Positions 1-6,830 of a stretch of 14,796 bases of DNA are shown here, piece by piece. The translations under genes and the position numbers were made by a program. The notes beneath the pieces are model-generated. The model was given only the letters and a program-made list of their open reading frames with translations. It searched no databases and was not told the DNA's origin. The stretch's first letter is position 1. The number at the start of each line of letters is the position of its first letter. The stretch comes from an uncultured Geobacteraceae bacterium (GTDB lineage Bacteria > Desulfobacterota > Desulfuromonadia > Geobacterales > Pseudopelobacteraceae), in assembly GCA_903879825.1 (NCBI GenBank), contig CAIRND010000187.1, positions 1-14,796 of the forward strand. Direction: 5' to 3'.

Positions 1-1842
1 TCTTTCAGTAAATCCGGATGGATTTCGGATACTCTTATCTCTAATGGCCCCTATGGCATAACACTACTTAAACCGACCGAACTTTTCGGCTTGGCCGGCA
101 TGGATCTCTGGAGCCACTCCCTGTTCTGGAGTATGCTGTTTAACGTCAGTTCCTATATTATCTGCTCGATACTCTTAAATCAAAATGAGCAGGAACGAGA
201 TCAGGTACATAAATTTATCAGTGTGTTTAATCGGGAACAGACACATCGCCTGACAGAGAGAAAACGACTTTCAAAACCGGTTACAACTGATCAGTTCGTT
301 ACTCTTATGAGTAAGTTTATTGGTGAATCAGAAGCCAGAATAGCGCTAGCCCTTTATTCAAGCGACCGGGAGCTTAGTAGTAACGGCACAATTTCCGAGT
401 TTGAGCTCCCGGACCTGAAACGTTTTACTGAAAAAACACTGGCCGGCTCCGTTGGTGGTGCCGCAGCCCGGGTTATTGTGAACAACTTTCTCTCCGACGT
501 CGGTTCGAGTATGGAACCGGTATATGATATTTTCAGCAGCGTTCGCCTCAATCTTGATCAAAATCGTGAGTCACTTTTTGTACGTCTCAAGGCTTCCGAG
601 ATCATCAATCGTACGTTGGACCTGCAGGTGATTATGGACGATCTTCTCCGACTTCTTGTAAAGGAATTCAAACTTGACGTTGCACTGATCGTCTCAAAAG
701 ATATTCACGGGACCTTTTCAATACGTAGTATTCAAGGGGAAGATCTCCTTACAATTAATCAGTATGGCTGGTATAGGGAAACCAGTCCTTTATTGGATTT
801 GGTGTATAGCGATCAAAAGACACATTTCATCAATGACCTACGCCTCGAACGCACGGCACCAGCACTTGCAGAAACTGTTGCTGAGGGTTTTATTTCCTCT
901 GCTCATATTCCTGTTTATAGAGAAGGAGAGCCTGTAATTGCGGTACTTTCCCTTTATTCAAAAAAAATCGCCGGCCTTTTCACCCAGGAATTTATAACAT
1001 TGCTATCAAGTCTTGCCGGCCAACTTGCACAGGCAATTACAATTGTGCAGGAAATAGAAGCAAAACAGATTGAACGGAGTCAAAAAGATGCTGCACTACT
1101 AAAAACGGCCAAAATCACGCGTGACATGGAAATAGCCCACCAGATTCAGAAGTCTTTCCTGCCTGATTCTGCACCGGTAATAGCGGGTGTGGGTATTGCG
1201 GGGCGCTGCATTTCTGCAGCTCATGTCGGAGGCGACTACTACGACTTTATCCTTCGTAATGATCACGTTGTAGATATTGTTATTGCCGATGTTTCAGGAC
1301 ATAGCGTCGGCGCGGCTCTGATTATGTCCGAAGTTCGCACACTGCTGAGAGCAGAGGCCAATTCGACCCACAGTCCCTGCGCTGTTCTTGAGACACTCAA
1401 CATCCAACTGCATGACGATTTATCTCGGGCGGAACTGTTTATCACCATGTTCTATGCGGAGTACAACTCGGAAACAGGCATGCTAAGCTACTCAAATGCC
1501 GGTCACAACCACCCTGTTCTCCAGCGAGGAACAGAGGACATTTGCAGGGAGTTGGATACGGAAGGATTAATTCTGGGAGTAAAAAAAGATGTCATTTTTG
1601 AGGAACAGAGTATCAAACTTATTGCTGGTGATGTCCTCCTTTTCTACACGGATGGACTGACAGAGTCATGCAACAGCCTCGGTGAAATGTTTGAAACGGC
1701 AGGAGTGTACCGTCATCTCATCACATGCCAGCATCTTTGTGCCGATGAGATTCTCAATTCTTTCTATGCCAGAATTCATGAATTTACCGGTTCTCAAAAT
1801 CTTCAGGATGATATTTCTATTGTAGTCGTAAAAATATTCTGA
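1..1842 (+). CDS. SSF-STAC-GAF-PP2C (RsbU/SpoIIE-type) serine phosphatase, 5' end outside window
   Basis: The reading frame is open from base 1, so the ATG at 91 is internal and the true start lies upstream; 613 residues are visible. Residues 1-65 resemble the end of a sodium/solute symporter: an LKPTELFGL stretch, FWSMLFNVSSYIICSILL as a membrane helix, then a basic/acidic exit with ER. Residues about 95-180 look like a STAC domain (FIGESEA; TLAGSVGGAAAR), which links SLC5-type transporters to signalling modules. A GAF domain follows at about 200-350, then a helical linker and a PP2C/SpoIIE phosphatase at about 380-613. Its metal-binding acidic motifs are present: GGDYYD (410-415), IADVSGH with D430, YTDG with D551 and QDD (603-604). 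By family it should dephosphorylate the STAS protein encoded 16 bases downstream. The transporter part may sense or import a solute; the ligand cannot be read from the sequence. Certainty is high for the phosphatase and good for the SSF/STAC end. Confidence 0.9.
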   Translation, partial: SFSKSGWISDTLISNGPYGITLLKPTELFGLAGMDLWSHSLFWSMLFNVSSYIICSILLNQNEQERDQVHKFISVFNREQTHRLTERKRLSKPVTTDQFVTLMSKFIGESEARIALALYSSDRELSSNGTISEFELPDLKRFTEKTLAGSVGGAAARVIVNNFLSDVGSSMEPVYDIFSSVRLNLDQNRESLFVRLKASEIINRTLDLQVIMDDLLRLLVKEFKLDVALIVSKDIHGTFSIRSIQGEDLLTINQYGWYRETSPLLDLVYSDQKTHFINDLRLERTAPALAETVAEGFISSAHIPVYREGEPVIAVLSLYSKKIAGLFTQEFITLLSSLAGQLAQAITIVQEIEAKQIERSQKDAALLKTAKITRDMEIAHQIQKSFLPDSAPVIAGVGIAGRCISAAHVGGDYYDFILRNDHVVDIVIADVSGHSVGAALIMSEVRTLLRAEANSTHSPCAVLETLNIQLHDDLSRAELFITMFYAEYNSETGMLSYSNAGHNHPVLQRGTEDICRELDTEGLILGVKKDVIFEEQSIKLIAGDVLLFYTDGLTESCNSLGEMFETAGVYRHLITCQHLCADEILNSFYARIHEFTGSQNLQDDISIVVVKIF

Positions 1843-1858
1843 ACAGTAAGGAGAAACA

Positions 1859-2197
1859 ATGGAATTCAAGACGGAACAGACTGAAGGGGTTACTGTAATG
1901 TATGTCAGAGAGGATCGCATTGATGCAAACAATTCTGAAGAGCTGAAGACAGAATTCCATCGCCTTTTCGCGAATAGTACAAAGGATCTTGTTGTCGATC
2001 TTAAAGAGGTACTTTTCATAGACAGTTCAGGATTGGGTGTGCTTGTTTCAGGCTATAAAAACGCTTCTACTCTGCATGGCACTCTCAAGCTGTCAAGTTT
2101 ACAGTCTCAGGTGAAGTCCATGTTTGAACTGACCAGGCTTCACCGGGTTTTTGATATTTTTACAACGGTTGATGATGCGCTGCACAGCTACAAATAA
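1859..2197 (+). CDS. STAS-domain anti-sigma factor antagonist (RsbV/SpoIIAA type)
   Basis: This 112-residue single STAS domain has the usual length for the family. The phosphorylation loop reads FIDSSGLGVLV; S56, directly after D55, aligns with the phosphoserine of Bacillus SpoIIAA (S58). In the known scheme the downstream kinase phosphorylates this serine and the upstream PP2C phosphatase removes the phosphate. The unphosphorylated form binds the kinase and frees the kinase's other partner. The ATG is preceded by TAAGGAG at 1847-1853, a strong ribosome binding site, and the gene starts 16 bases after the phosphatase stop, so the two are almost certainly co-transcribed. What the switch finally controls is not shown in the window. 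Confidence 0.93.
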   Translation: MEFKTEQTEGVTVMYVREDRIDANNSEELKTEFHRLFANSTKDLVVDLKEVLFIDSSGLGVLVSGYKNASTLHGTLKLSSLQSQVKSMFELTRLHRVFDIFTTVDDALHSYK

Positions 2198-2225
2198 TAC
2201 AACTTTTGAAGATGACGGACAGCGA

Positions 2226-2654
2226 ATGAAAAACAACATAAACATAGACATAACCATTCCAAGCCATACCCGCTACTTGCGAATGATCACTACGATTGGA
2301 GAAAAAGTTGCACAGGAGATTAACTGCCCGGAAGAAGTTCGTGAAACATTATCAAGTCAACTTGCCGTCGTGCTGACGGAAGGTCTGGTCAACGCCATTA
2401 AACATGCCGATTGTACCGATCCAAACAAAGAGGTACATGTTCAGATTAAAGTCTCCAATGGAGATCTGTTCGTTCGTATTTACGACAGCGGTGCTGGCTT
2501 TGATCTTGAGGCCATTCCAGAGCCCTGCTTTACTTCCTGCGGAATGGAGGACAAAGGACGCGGCATTTTCATCCTGCGATCGCTTATGGACACGGTAAAA
2601 TATGTGAGATCTGATAGTGGGAATGTTCTGGAGATGAGAAAGAATATTCGTTAG
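2226..2654 (+). CDS. HATPase serine-protein kinase / anti-sigma factor (RsbW/SpoIIAB type)
   Basis: This 142-residue GHKL ATPase of the HATPase_c_2 kind has an N box (E52 and N56 in TEGLVNAIKHA), a G1 box DSGAGFD (87-93) and a G2 box GRGIFILRSL (111-120). It lacks a histidine-kinase phosphoacceptor domain, so it is a serine kinase for the STAS partner and/or an anti-sigma factor. I chose the ATG at 2226: it gives a normal family length, whereas the in-frame ATG at 2151 would overlap the STAS gene by 47 bases and add residues with no family resemblance. The ribosome site is weak (GGA about 8 bases upstream), which may keep the kinase below antagonist levels. Its stop codon overlaps the stop of the convergent protease gene. 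No sigma factor gene follows, so the client is unknown. Confidence 0.9.
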   Translation: MKNNINIDITIPSHTRYLRMITTIGEKVAQEINCPEEVRETLSSQLAVVLTEGLVNAIKHADCTDPNKEVHVQIKVSNGDLFVRIYDSGAGFDLEAIPEPCFTSCGMEDKGRGIFILRSLMDTVKYVRSDSGNVLEMRKNIR

Positions 2655-3151
2655 GGACTCTGCACCGGCGTTATTCCCCAATTAGCTAATTCATCTAATA
2701 CGTTGGAAATAAGGTTTTCAAGTTGTGCTTCAACTTTTTCTGTCAGGCCGATTTCCATTTCAATCGACTCGGGCTGTATCCCGATCAGAACCATCTCTTT
2801 CGGTGAATGCCCCATTAACTCAGAAACTGCCAACAGATCTTTTAGTCCCATCTGATGCGGTGAAACTTTGGTTTCCAGGGCAATCGGCAATTCCTGTCCG
2901 CACAACCGGACACAGGTTCCTGCGCTATTACCCGTTTCTACAGCATCTATCATGAGAAGGTGAGTAATGTTTTCAAGTTTTGGAAGTAAATCCAGCCCCA
3001 GAGTTCCGCCGTCAATTATTTCTACATTCTCCGGAAAACTGAAGCGCTCTTGAAGTTGCTGTACGACGAGGACTCCAACCGCATCGTCACTCATGACAAG
3101 ATTCCCGACTCCAAGAACAAGAACAGATAATGGTGGCAGCGCTGTTGTCAT
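2651..3151 (-). CDS. Hydrogenase maturation protease (HybD/HyaD, peptidase M52 family)
   Basis: The 166-residue product matches the endopeptidase that trims the C-terminus of [NiFe]-hydrogenase large subunits after nickel insertion. The N-terminal motif GVGNLVMSDDAVG is at 14-26. The three residues that align with the nickel-sensing ligands of E. coli HybD (E16, D62, H93) are D23, D69 (in LLMIDAV) and H99 (in KVSPHQMGL). DGGTLGLDLL and LIGIQPESIEMEIGLT are also diagnostic, and length is typical. I chose the ATG at 3151 because AAAAGGAAC lies upstream at a proper distance and the protein then begins just before the first beta strand; the earlier ATG at 3208 falls inside the upstream terminator hairpin. 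No hydrogenase structural gene is in the window. No clear promoter lies between the terminator and this start. Confidence 0.94.
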   Translation of the reverse strand: MTTALPPLSVLVLGVGNLVMSDDAVGVLVVQQLQERFSFPENVEIIDGGTLGLDLLPKLENITHLLMIDAVETGNSAGTCVRLCGQELPIALETKVSPHQMGLKDLLAVSELMGHSPKEMVLIGIQPESIEMEIGLTEKVEAQLENLISNVLDELANWGITPVQSP

Positions 3152-3197
3152 GGAGACAGTTCCTTTTGAACAAATGTGCGTGCGGTAGTTACAAATA

Positions 3198-3237
3198 ATG
3201 GGCATCAAGGACGCACTAATACGCTCTTGATGCCCAT
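3198..3237 (-). terminator. Hairpin terminator of the ferritin-like gene
   Basis: A perfect 12-bp inverted repeat (ATGGGCATCAAG at 3198-3209 and its complement at 3226-3237) encloses a 16-base loop. Read on the minus strand the hairpin is followed by TATTTGT, a moderate U-rich tail. On the plus strand it is followed by A residues, so it serves minus-strand transcripts. It lies 24 bases past the stop of the ferritin-like gene and before the protease start. Confidence 0.7.
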
Positions 3238-3261
3238 AAAAAAGAGGATGAGAATACTATT

Positions 3262-3753
3262 TTATTCTCTGACAAAAGTGTCCATGTCTGATTCGTGAAC
3301 CATACCCATCAAACGAGCATACTCCGATTCAATAAGGAGATAATGATGGTGAGTCTCCTTGGCATTCAACTCATAGACAACTTTTATTTCAGGAACATCA
3401 ATTTTTGAAGCGGTGTCGAGCAGGGCCTCTTCAAGATTTTTTTCCCGCTCCATAGCCAGCTCAAGAGCATTCTTCTCACTGAAGTCTTCCGAAATCAAGC
3501 GTGATATTGTAGAGACCCAACTTGATTCATTGTCAGGTGGAGAATCAAGAAACTCATCAAGTGAAGGGATATCAGTACCCTGATAAATTGTGTAAAAATG
3601 GGATGCATGCTCTCGTTCTTCTTTTGCAAGTAGCTCAAAAGTGCGGCGCGCGTCGGGATTGTTCATCTTAAGTGCGCCAAGCTGGTAAAAATTCATGGCA
3701 TTTTTTTCAGTCTGAATGGAACGCTTGATGGCCTCTTGGATATTTATGCTCAT
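3262..3753 (-). CDS. Ferritin-like diiron protein, rubrerythrin family without rubredoxin domain
   Basis: This 163-residue all-helical protein carries the four-helix-bundle diiron pattern: E16 in TEKNAMNFY, E46xxH49 in KEEREHASHF, a glutamate in MEREKN (about 102-104), and E133xxH136 in AKETHHHYLL. No cysteine pairs are present, so the C-terminal rubredoxin domain of classical rubrerythrin is missing. Such proteins are common in anaerobes and are thought to act in peroxide/oxygen defence or iron handling; the exact activity is not readable here. I chose the ATG at 3753: GAAGGG lies about 10 bases upstream, and the first ATG at 3795 would lie over the predicted promoter. It appears to be a single-gene unit with its own promoter and terminator. 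Confidence 0.88.
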   Translation of the reverse strand: MSINIQEAIKRSIQTEKNAMNFYQLGALKMNNPDARRTFELLAKEEREHASHFYTIYQGTDIPSLDEFLDSPPDNESSWVSTISRLISEDFSEKNALELAMEREKNLEEALLDTASKIDVPEIKVVYELNAKETHHHYLLIESEYARLMGMVHESDMDTFVRE

Positions 3754-3785
3754 AGTTTTTTCCCTTCTAAAGATAAAGTTGCGGA

Positions 3786-3813
3786 ACATTACCACATCAG
3801 CCTAAGTTGTCAA
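3786..3813 (-). promoter_or_regulatory. Sigma70-type promoter of the ferritin-like gene
   Basis: On the minus strand TTGACA (3808-3813) is followed after 16 bases by TAATGT (3786-3791). The -35 box is perfect and the -10 box is weak. Its position gives a short leader to the ATG at 3753 and rules out translation from 3795. Confidence 0.5.
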
Positions 3814-3845
3814 GTAATTGCTCATTGAATTGGTATCCAAACAAA

Positions 3846-3873
3846 TTGACATCCGCACTACACGACGTGTAAA
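3846..3873 (+). promoter_or_regulatory. Sigma70-type promoter of ettA
   Basis: TTGACA (3846-3851), a 16-base spacer and TGTAAA (3868-3873) lie about 35 bases upstream of the ettA start. The -35 box is perfect and the -10 box matches 4 of 6. It is divergent from, and 32 bases away from, the ferritin-like promoter. Confidence 0.5.
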
Positions 3874-3907
3874 AGAAATATCATATTGATTATCCAGCGG
3901 AGGAAAC

Positions 3908-5587
3908 ATGGCTATTGATCCAAATAAAATTATTTACTCAATGATGCGAGTCAGCAAATTCTATGATAAAAAACCGGTCATCAAGGATATTTCTTTATCC
4001 TATTTTTACGGTGCCAAGATCGGAGTCCTCGGTTTAAATGGTTCTGGAAAATCCTCCCTGCTGCGTATAATGGCGGGGGTTGACAAGGATTTTAATGGTC
4101 AGGCGATTCTGTCACAAGGATATACCGTGGGTTATCTGGAGCAGGAACCGCGGCTTGACGAAACAAGAACCGTACGCCAGATTGTTGAAGAGGGTGTGCA
4201 GGAAACCGTTGATCTGCTGGCAGAATTTAACGCCATCACAGACAAATTTTCCGAACCTGATGCGGATTTTGAAAAATTGTGTGATCGTCAGGCGGTTCTT
4301 CAGGAAAAGCTTGATCATCTGGATGCCTGGGATTTGGATTCACGACTGGAAATGGCAATGGACGCCCTGCGCTGCCCCGATGGCGATGCGTCGATAAAAG
4401 TATTATCCGGCGGAGAAAAACGCCGGGTTGCGCTTTGTCGATTGCTGCTTAAAAAACCGGACATTCTTCTCCTGGACGAACCGACAAACCATCTGGACGC
4501 TGAGACGGTCGCGTGGCTGGAGCATCATCTCCACAGCTACCCCGGCACAGTCATCGCGGTAACCCACGATCGCTATTTTCTGGATAATGTTGCCGGTTGG
4601 ATACTAGAGCTTGATCGTGGCGAGGGAATACCCTGGAAAGGGAATTATTCTTCGTGGCTTGAGCAGAAACAGAATCGTTTGGCAACGCAGGAGAAACAAG
4701 AGTCTGATCGCCAAAAGACGCTGCAGCGGGAATTGGAGTGGATCAGAATGTCGCCCAAGGGTCGTCACGCCAAGTCGCAGGCACGTATCACTGCCTATGA
4801 GGATATGGTGGCACAAGAGAGTGAAAAGAATGCCCGTGAGCTTGAAATATATCTACCGCCTGGTCCACGACTCGGAGATATCGTCATCGAGGCAGAAAAA
4901 GTTGCCAAAGCGTATGGAGAACGCCTGTTGGTTGAGGATATGACCTTCCGTTTACCGCGAGGCGGCATTGTAGGTATTATCGGCCCTAACGGCGCCGGGA
5001 AGACAACTCTATTCCGCATGATTACCGGTCAGGAACACGCCGACTCAGGCTCTTTTCGTATCGGTGAGACGGTGCAGCTGGCGTATGTAGATCAAAGCCG
5101 CGATGCGCTTAATCCTGACAAAACTATCTGGGAAGAGATTTCAGAGGGTCAGGAAGCCATTCAACTCGGCAAGGTGTTAGTAAATTCAAGGGCATACGTT
5201 TCCCGTTTTAACTTCTCGGGCAGCGACCAGCAGAAAAAAGTGGGAACCCTTTCAGGTGGTGAGCGAAACCGGGTCCATCTGGCTCGTATGCTGAAGAGCG
5301 GCGCCAACGTTATCCTTCTGGATGAGCCAACAAATGATCTGGATGTCAACACCATGCGGGCTTTAGAAGAGGCACTTGAAAATTTTGCCGGTTGCGCTGT
5401 CGTTATCAGTCACGACCGTTGGTTTTTGGATCGGATTGCCACGCACATACTGGCATTTGAAGGTGATTCGAAAGTCGTCTGGTTTGAAGGGAATTATTCA
5501 GAATATGAGGAAGACAGGAAAAAACGGTTGGGATCTGCGGCAGATATCCCTCACCGCATCAAATATCGCCAGTTAACCCGGTCCTAA
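3908..5587 (+). CDS. ettA: Energy-dependent translational throttle protein EttA (ABC-F ATPase)
   Basis: The 559-residue protein is close to the length of E. coli EttA (555) and has two ATP-binding cassettes without membrane segments. Cassette 1 has Walker A GLNGSGKS (42-49), signature LSGGE (166-170) and Walker B ILLLDE (186-191, catalytic E191). Cassette 2 has GPNGAGKT (359-366), LSGGE (448-452) and VILLDE (468-473). An arm-like insertion follows Walker A of cassette 1 (about 85-145), and a basic linker with RMSPKGRHAKSQAR (280-293) joins the cassettes, as in EttA. EttA binds the ribosomal E site and gates entry into elongation according to ATP/ADP. The ATG has AGCGGAGGA just upstream. It is transcribed alone and ends 10 bases before a convergent gene. 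All catalytic residues are intact. Confidence 0.96.
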   Translation: MAIDPNKIIYSMMRVSKFYDKKPVIKDISLSYFYGAKIGVLGLNGSGKSSLLRIMAGVDKDFNGQAILSQGYTVGYLEQEPRLDETRTVRQIVEEGVQETVDLLAEFNAITDKFSEPDADFEKLCDRQAVLQEKLDHLDAWDLDSRLEMAMDALRCPDGDASIKVLSGGEKRRVALCRLLLKKPDILLLDEPTNHLDAETVAWLEHHLHSYPGTVIAVTHDRYFLDNVAGWILELDRGEGIPWKGNYSSWLEQKQNRLATQEKQESDRQKTLQRELEWIRMSPKGRHAKSQARITAYEDMVAQESEKNARELEIYLPPGPRLGDIVIEAEKVAKAYGERLLVEDMTFRLPRGGIVGIIGPNGAGKTTLFRMITGQEHADSGSFRIGETVQLAYVDQSRDALNPDKTIWEEISEGQEAIQLGKVLVNSRAYVSRFNFSGSDQQKKVGTLSGGERNRVHLARMLKSGANVILLDEPTNDLDVNTMRALEEALENFAGCAVVISHDRWFLDRIATHILAFEGDSKVVWFEGNYSEYEEDRKKRLGSAADIPHRIKYRQLTRS

Positions 5588-5597
5588 ATAAGACAAA

Positions 5598-6071
5598 TCA
5601 TTGCTGATGCTCAAAAGTTGTCTGCATCAATTCAAAAAAAGCCTGCCTGGTTTCCGGATCCGAGATCGAAGCTGAATATTCTTCAATTTTAGTCAGTTGG
5701 CTTGGGGTAATTTGACGGGGTACGAAAACTTCTTCCGGCACTTCGGAAACTGGCGGGTCAACCCTGCCCGCTTTGAGAACTATCTCATTGACAACGTCAG
5801 CCCCAAGGTGGCTGTTTAATTTTTCTTTCATCATTACCGTCATGAAGCGGAGTTCCTGCATCCATGGTGCACTTGAAACAGCCACTGTCAGCGTACCATT
5901 GATGATCCGTAACGGACGTGCCCGGCACGCAAGTGTTTCACCGACAACATCCGGCCATATACGCCAGATTTCGGCTTCACGTAATCGTTCTGCCAATCCG
6001 AGGCCAACCAGACTATCCTGCACCACCCCGGACAACGGGCGGGGAAAAGGCATCCTAGGCCGCTTTGGCAT
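5598..6071 (-). CDS. DciA-like DUF721 protein
   Basis: This 157-residue protein has the DUF721/DciA core: W36 and W39 with PDVVG (40-44), then NGTLTVAVSSAPWMQELRF (58-76), the KH-like fold signature of the family. DciA is the bacterial loader or operator of the replicative helicase DnaB where DnaC is absent. The first 12 residues are basic and proline-rich. Residues about 100-157 form a C-terminal tail with no motif I recognise. The start overlaps the upstream membrane-protein gene by 17 bases and has GGAG upstream, so the two genes form an operon. Assignment to the family is firm; a helicase role is inferred from the family. Confidence 0.85.
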   Translation of the reverse strand: MPKRPRMPFPRPLSGVVQDSLVGLGLAERLREAEIWRIWPDVVGETLACRARPLRIINGTLTVAVSSAPWMQELRFMTVMMKEKLNSHLGADVVNEIVLKAGRVDPPVSEVPEEVFVPRQITPSQLTKIEEYSASISDPETRQAFFELMQTTFEHQQ

Positions 6072-6321
6072 TTTGTTTTCTCCGCCGACTTACCGCACCA
6101 CCAAGAATCTGCCCGACAACTGATCCGGCAAGCGTAAGAGGAATATAGTGCCAATTAAGTCCGGCTTTGATGCGTAACAGAACGATAAATGGGATAGGCA
6201 GATGTATCAGAACCCACCAGACGATGGAATATTTTGGGAAATTTTCTCGAATATAGCCACAGGGAAAACTTACTATTATCGTAAAAACGACCAACCCAAG
6301 AATGAGGATAATGTTTTCCAT
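6055..6321 (-). CDS. Small membrane protein of unknown function
   Basis: The 88-residue product has three hydrophobic stretches, at about 2-22, 32-50 and 58-76, and a basic tail (SRRRKQNAKAA) that should stay in the cytoplasm. I do not recognise a named family. The gene is convincing: AAGGAG sits 8 bases before the ATG, a near-consensus promoter lies just upstream, and it overlaps the DUF721 gene by 17 bases. Coupling to a DciA-like gene is a context clue only, not evidence of function. Confidence 0.8.
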   Translation of the reverse strand: MENIILILGLVVFTIIVSFPCGYIRENFPKYSIVWWVLIHLPIPFIVLLRIKAGLNWHYIPLTLAGSVVGQILGGAVSRRRKQNAKAA

Positions 6322-6340
6322 GTACTACTCCTTTCGGGGC

Positions 6341-6369
6341 ATAGTAGAAACTCACACGATTTTTGTCAA
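6341..6369 (-). promoter_or_regulatory. Near-consensus sigma70 promoter of the membrane protein-DUF721 operon
   Basis: On the minus strand TTGACA (6364-6369), a 17-base spacer and TACTAT (6341-6346, 5 of 6) form a strong promoter. The predicted start site is about 15 bases before the gene, leaving a leader with little more than the AAGGAG site. Confidence 0.75.
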
Positions 6370-6380
6370 TTAGCTTTATG

Positions 6381-6410
6381 CTGTAATCAATATAATAAAT
6401 ATCATTACAG
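6381..6410 (+). promoter_or_regulatory. Operator-like inverted repeat over a -10 box
   Basis: CTGTAAT (6381-6387) and ATTACAG (6404-6410) are perfect 7-base inverted arms separated by 16 bases. The A/T-rich centre holds a perfect TATAAT (6391-6396), the likely -10 of the DUF3343 gene; no good -35 is placed 16-18 bases before it. The arms flank the -10 symmetrically, as expected for a dimeric regulator. The second arm runs into the ribosome binding site, so it could also act on the RNA. No known regulator's box is recognised. Confidence 0.4.
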
Positions 6411-6422
6411 GAGATACGAACA

Positions 6423-6710
6423 TTGATTCAGAATGGCCAACTACTTGCTGTATTCAACTCTGCACATCGAGTCATGAAAGCCGAGAATATCCTCAAAAAG
6501 TGTGCATTGTCGATTTTACTTATTCCAGCGCCGCGCGCACTTTCAACTGACTGTGGTCTTGCGATTCGCTATAGCAATGAGCTCTATGACTCTGTGCTGG
6601 GCGCTCTCAGTGCAGAAAACATGTTACCAACCATTATTTATCGCAAAGAGAGCGACGCGCTGTATGTGCCCATTTGGCATAACGAAACCGATATGGATAC
6701 TGCCGTATAA
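6423..6710 (+). CDS. DUF3343 protein (putative Se/S carrier-like)
   Basis: The 95-residue product shows the DUF3343 pattern: AVFNSAHRVMKAENILKK near the N-terminus, then IPAPRALSTDCGLAIRY (34-50) with the conserved cysteine C44. Family annotation proposes a selenium or sulfur carrier role, but this is not well tested. The start is TTG at 6423: CAGGAG lies at 6408-6413, giving normal spacing, and no ATG or GTG in frame is better placed. The C-terminal 25 residues are acidic and less conserved. It stands alone, divergent from the membrane protein-DUF721 operon, with a palindrome over its promoter and no obvious terminator after it. Confidence 0.8.
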   Translation: MIQNGQLLAVFNSAHRVMKAENILKKCALSILLIPAPRALSTDCGLAIRYSNELYDSVLGALSAENMLPTIIYRKESDALYVPIWHNETDMDTAV

Positions 6711-6830
6711 TTTTTGTAACAACTTTATCTCTGGTAATCTTGATACTTTGTACTCAATTAAATGCAGACATCAACGGGGGAAACAGCCACGCATCTCCGC
6801 GTCTAATACAGCTTTAAAAACAAATAGTTC
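6711..6830 (+). other. Intergenic stretch with no recognised gene
   Basis: Between the DUF3343 gene and the ffh promoter I see no convincing coding frame with a ribosome site and no strong terminator. A short G/C-rich patch (about 6770-6800) contains only a 4-bp hairpin (ACGC-6-GCGT). Confidence 0.5.

Noticed and set aside
91..93. ATG at 91 as the start of the phosphatase gene
   Set aside because: The same frame is open and family-like (LKPTELFGL) back to base 1, so this Met is internal to the symporter end.
2151..2225. Longer kinase protein starting at 2151
   Set aside because: It would overlap the STAS gene by 47 bases and add residues with no family similarity; the ATG at 2226 gives a normal length.
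3754..3795. Upstream ATG at 3795 for the ferritin-like protein
   Set aside because: It overlaps the predicted promoter -10 box and lacks a ribosome site; the ATG at 3753 has GAAGGG.
6381..6410. CTGT...ACAG arms as a LexA box
   Set aside because: The 22-base spacing between CTGT and ACAG does not fit the known 8-base LexA spacing.
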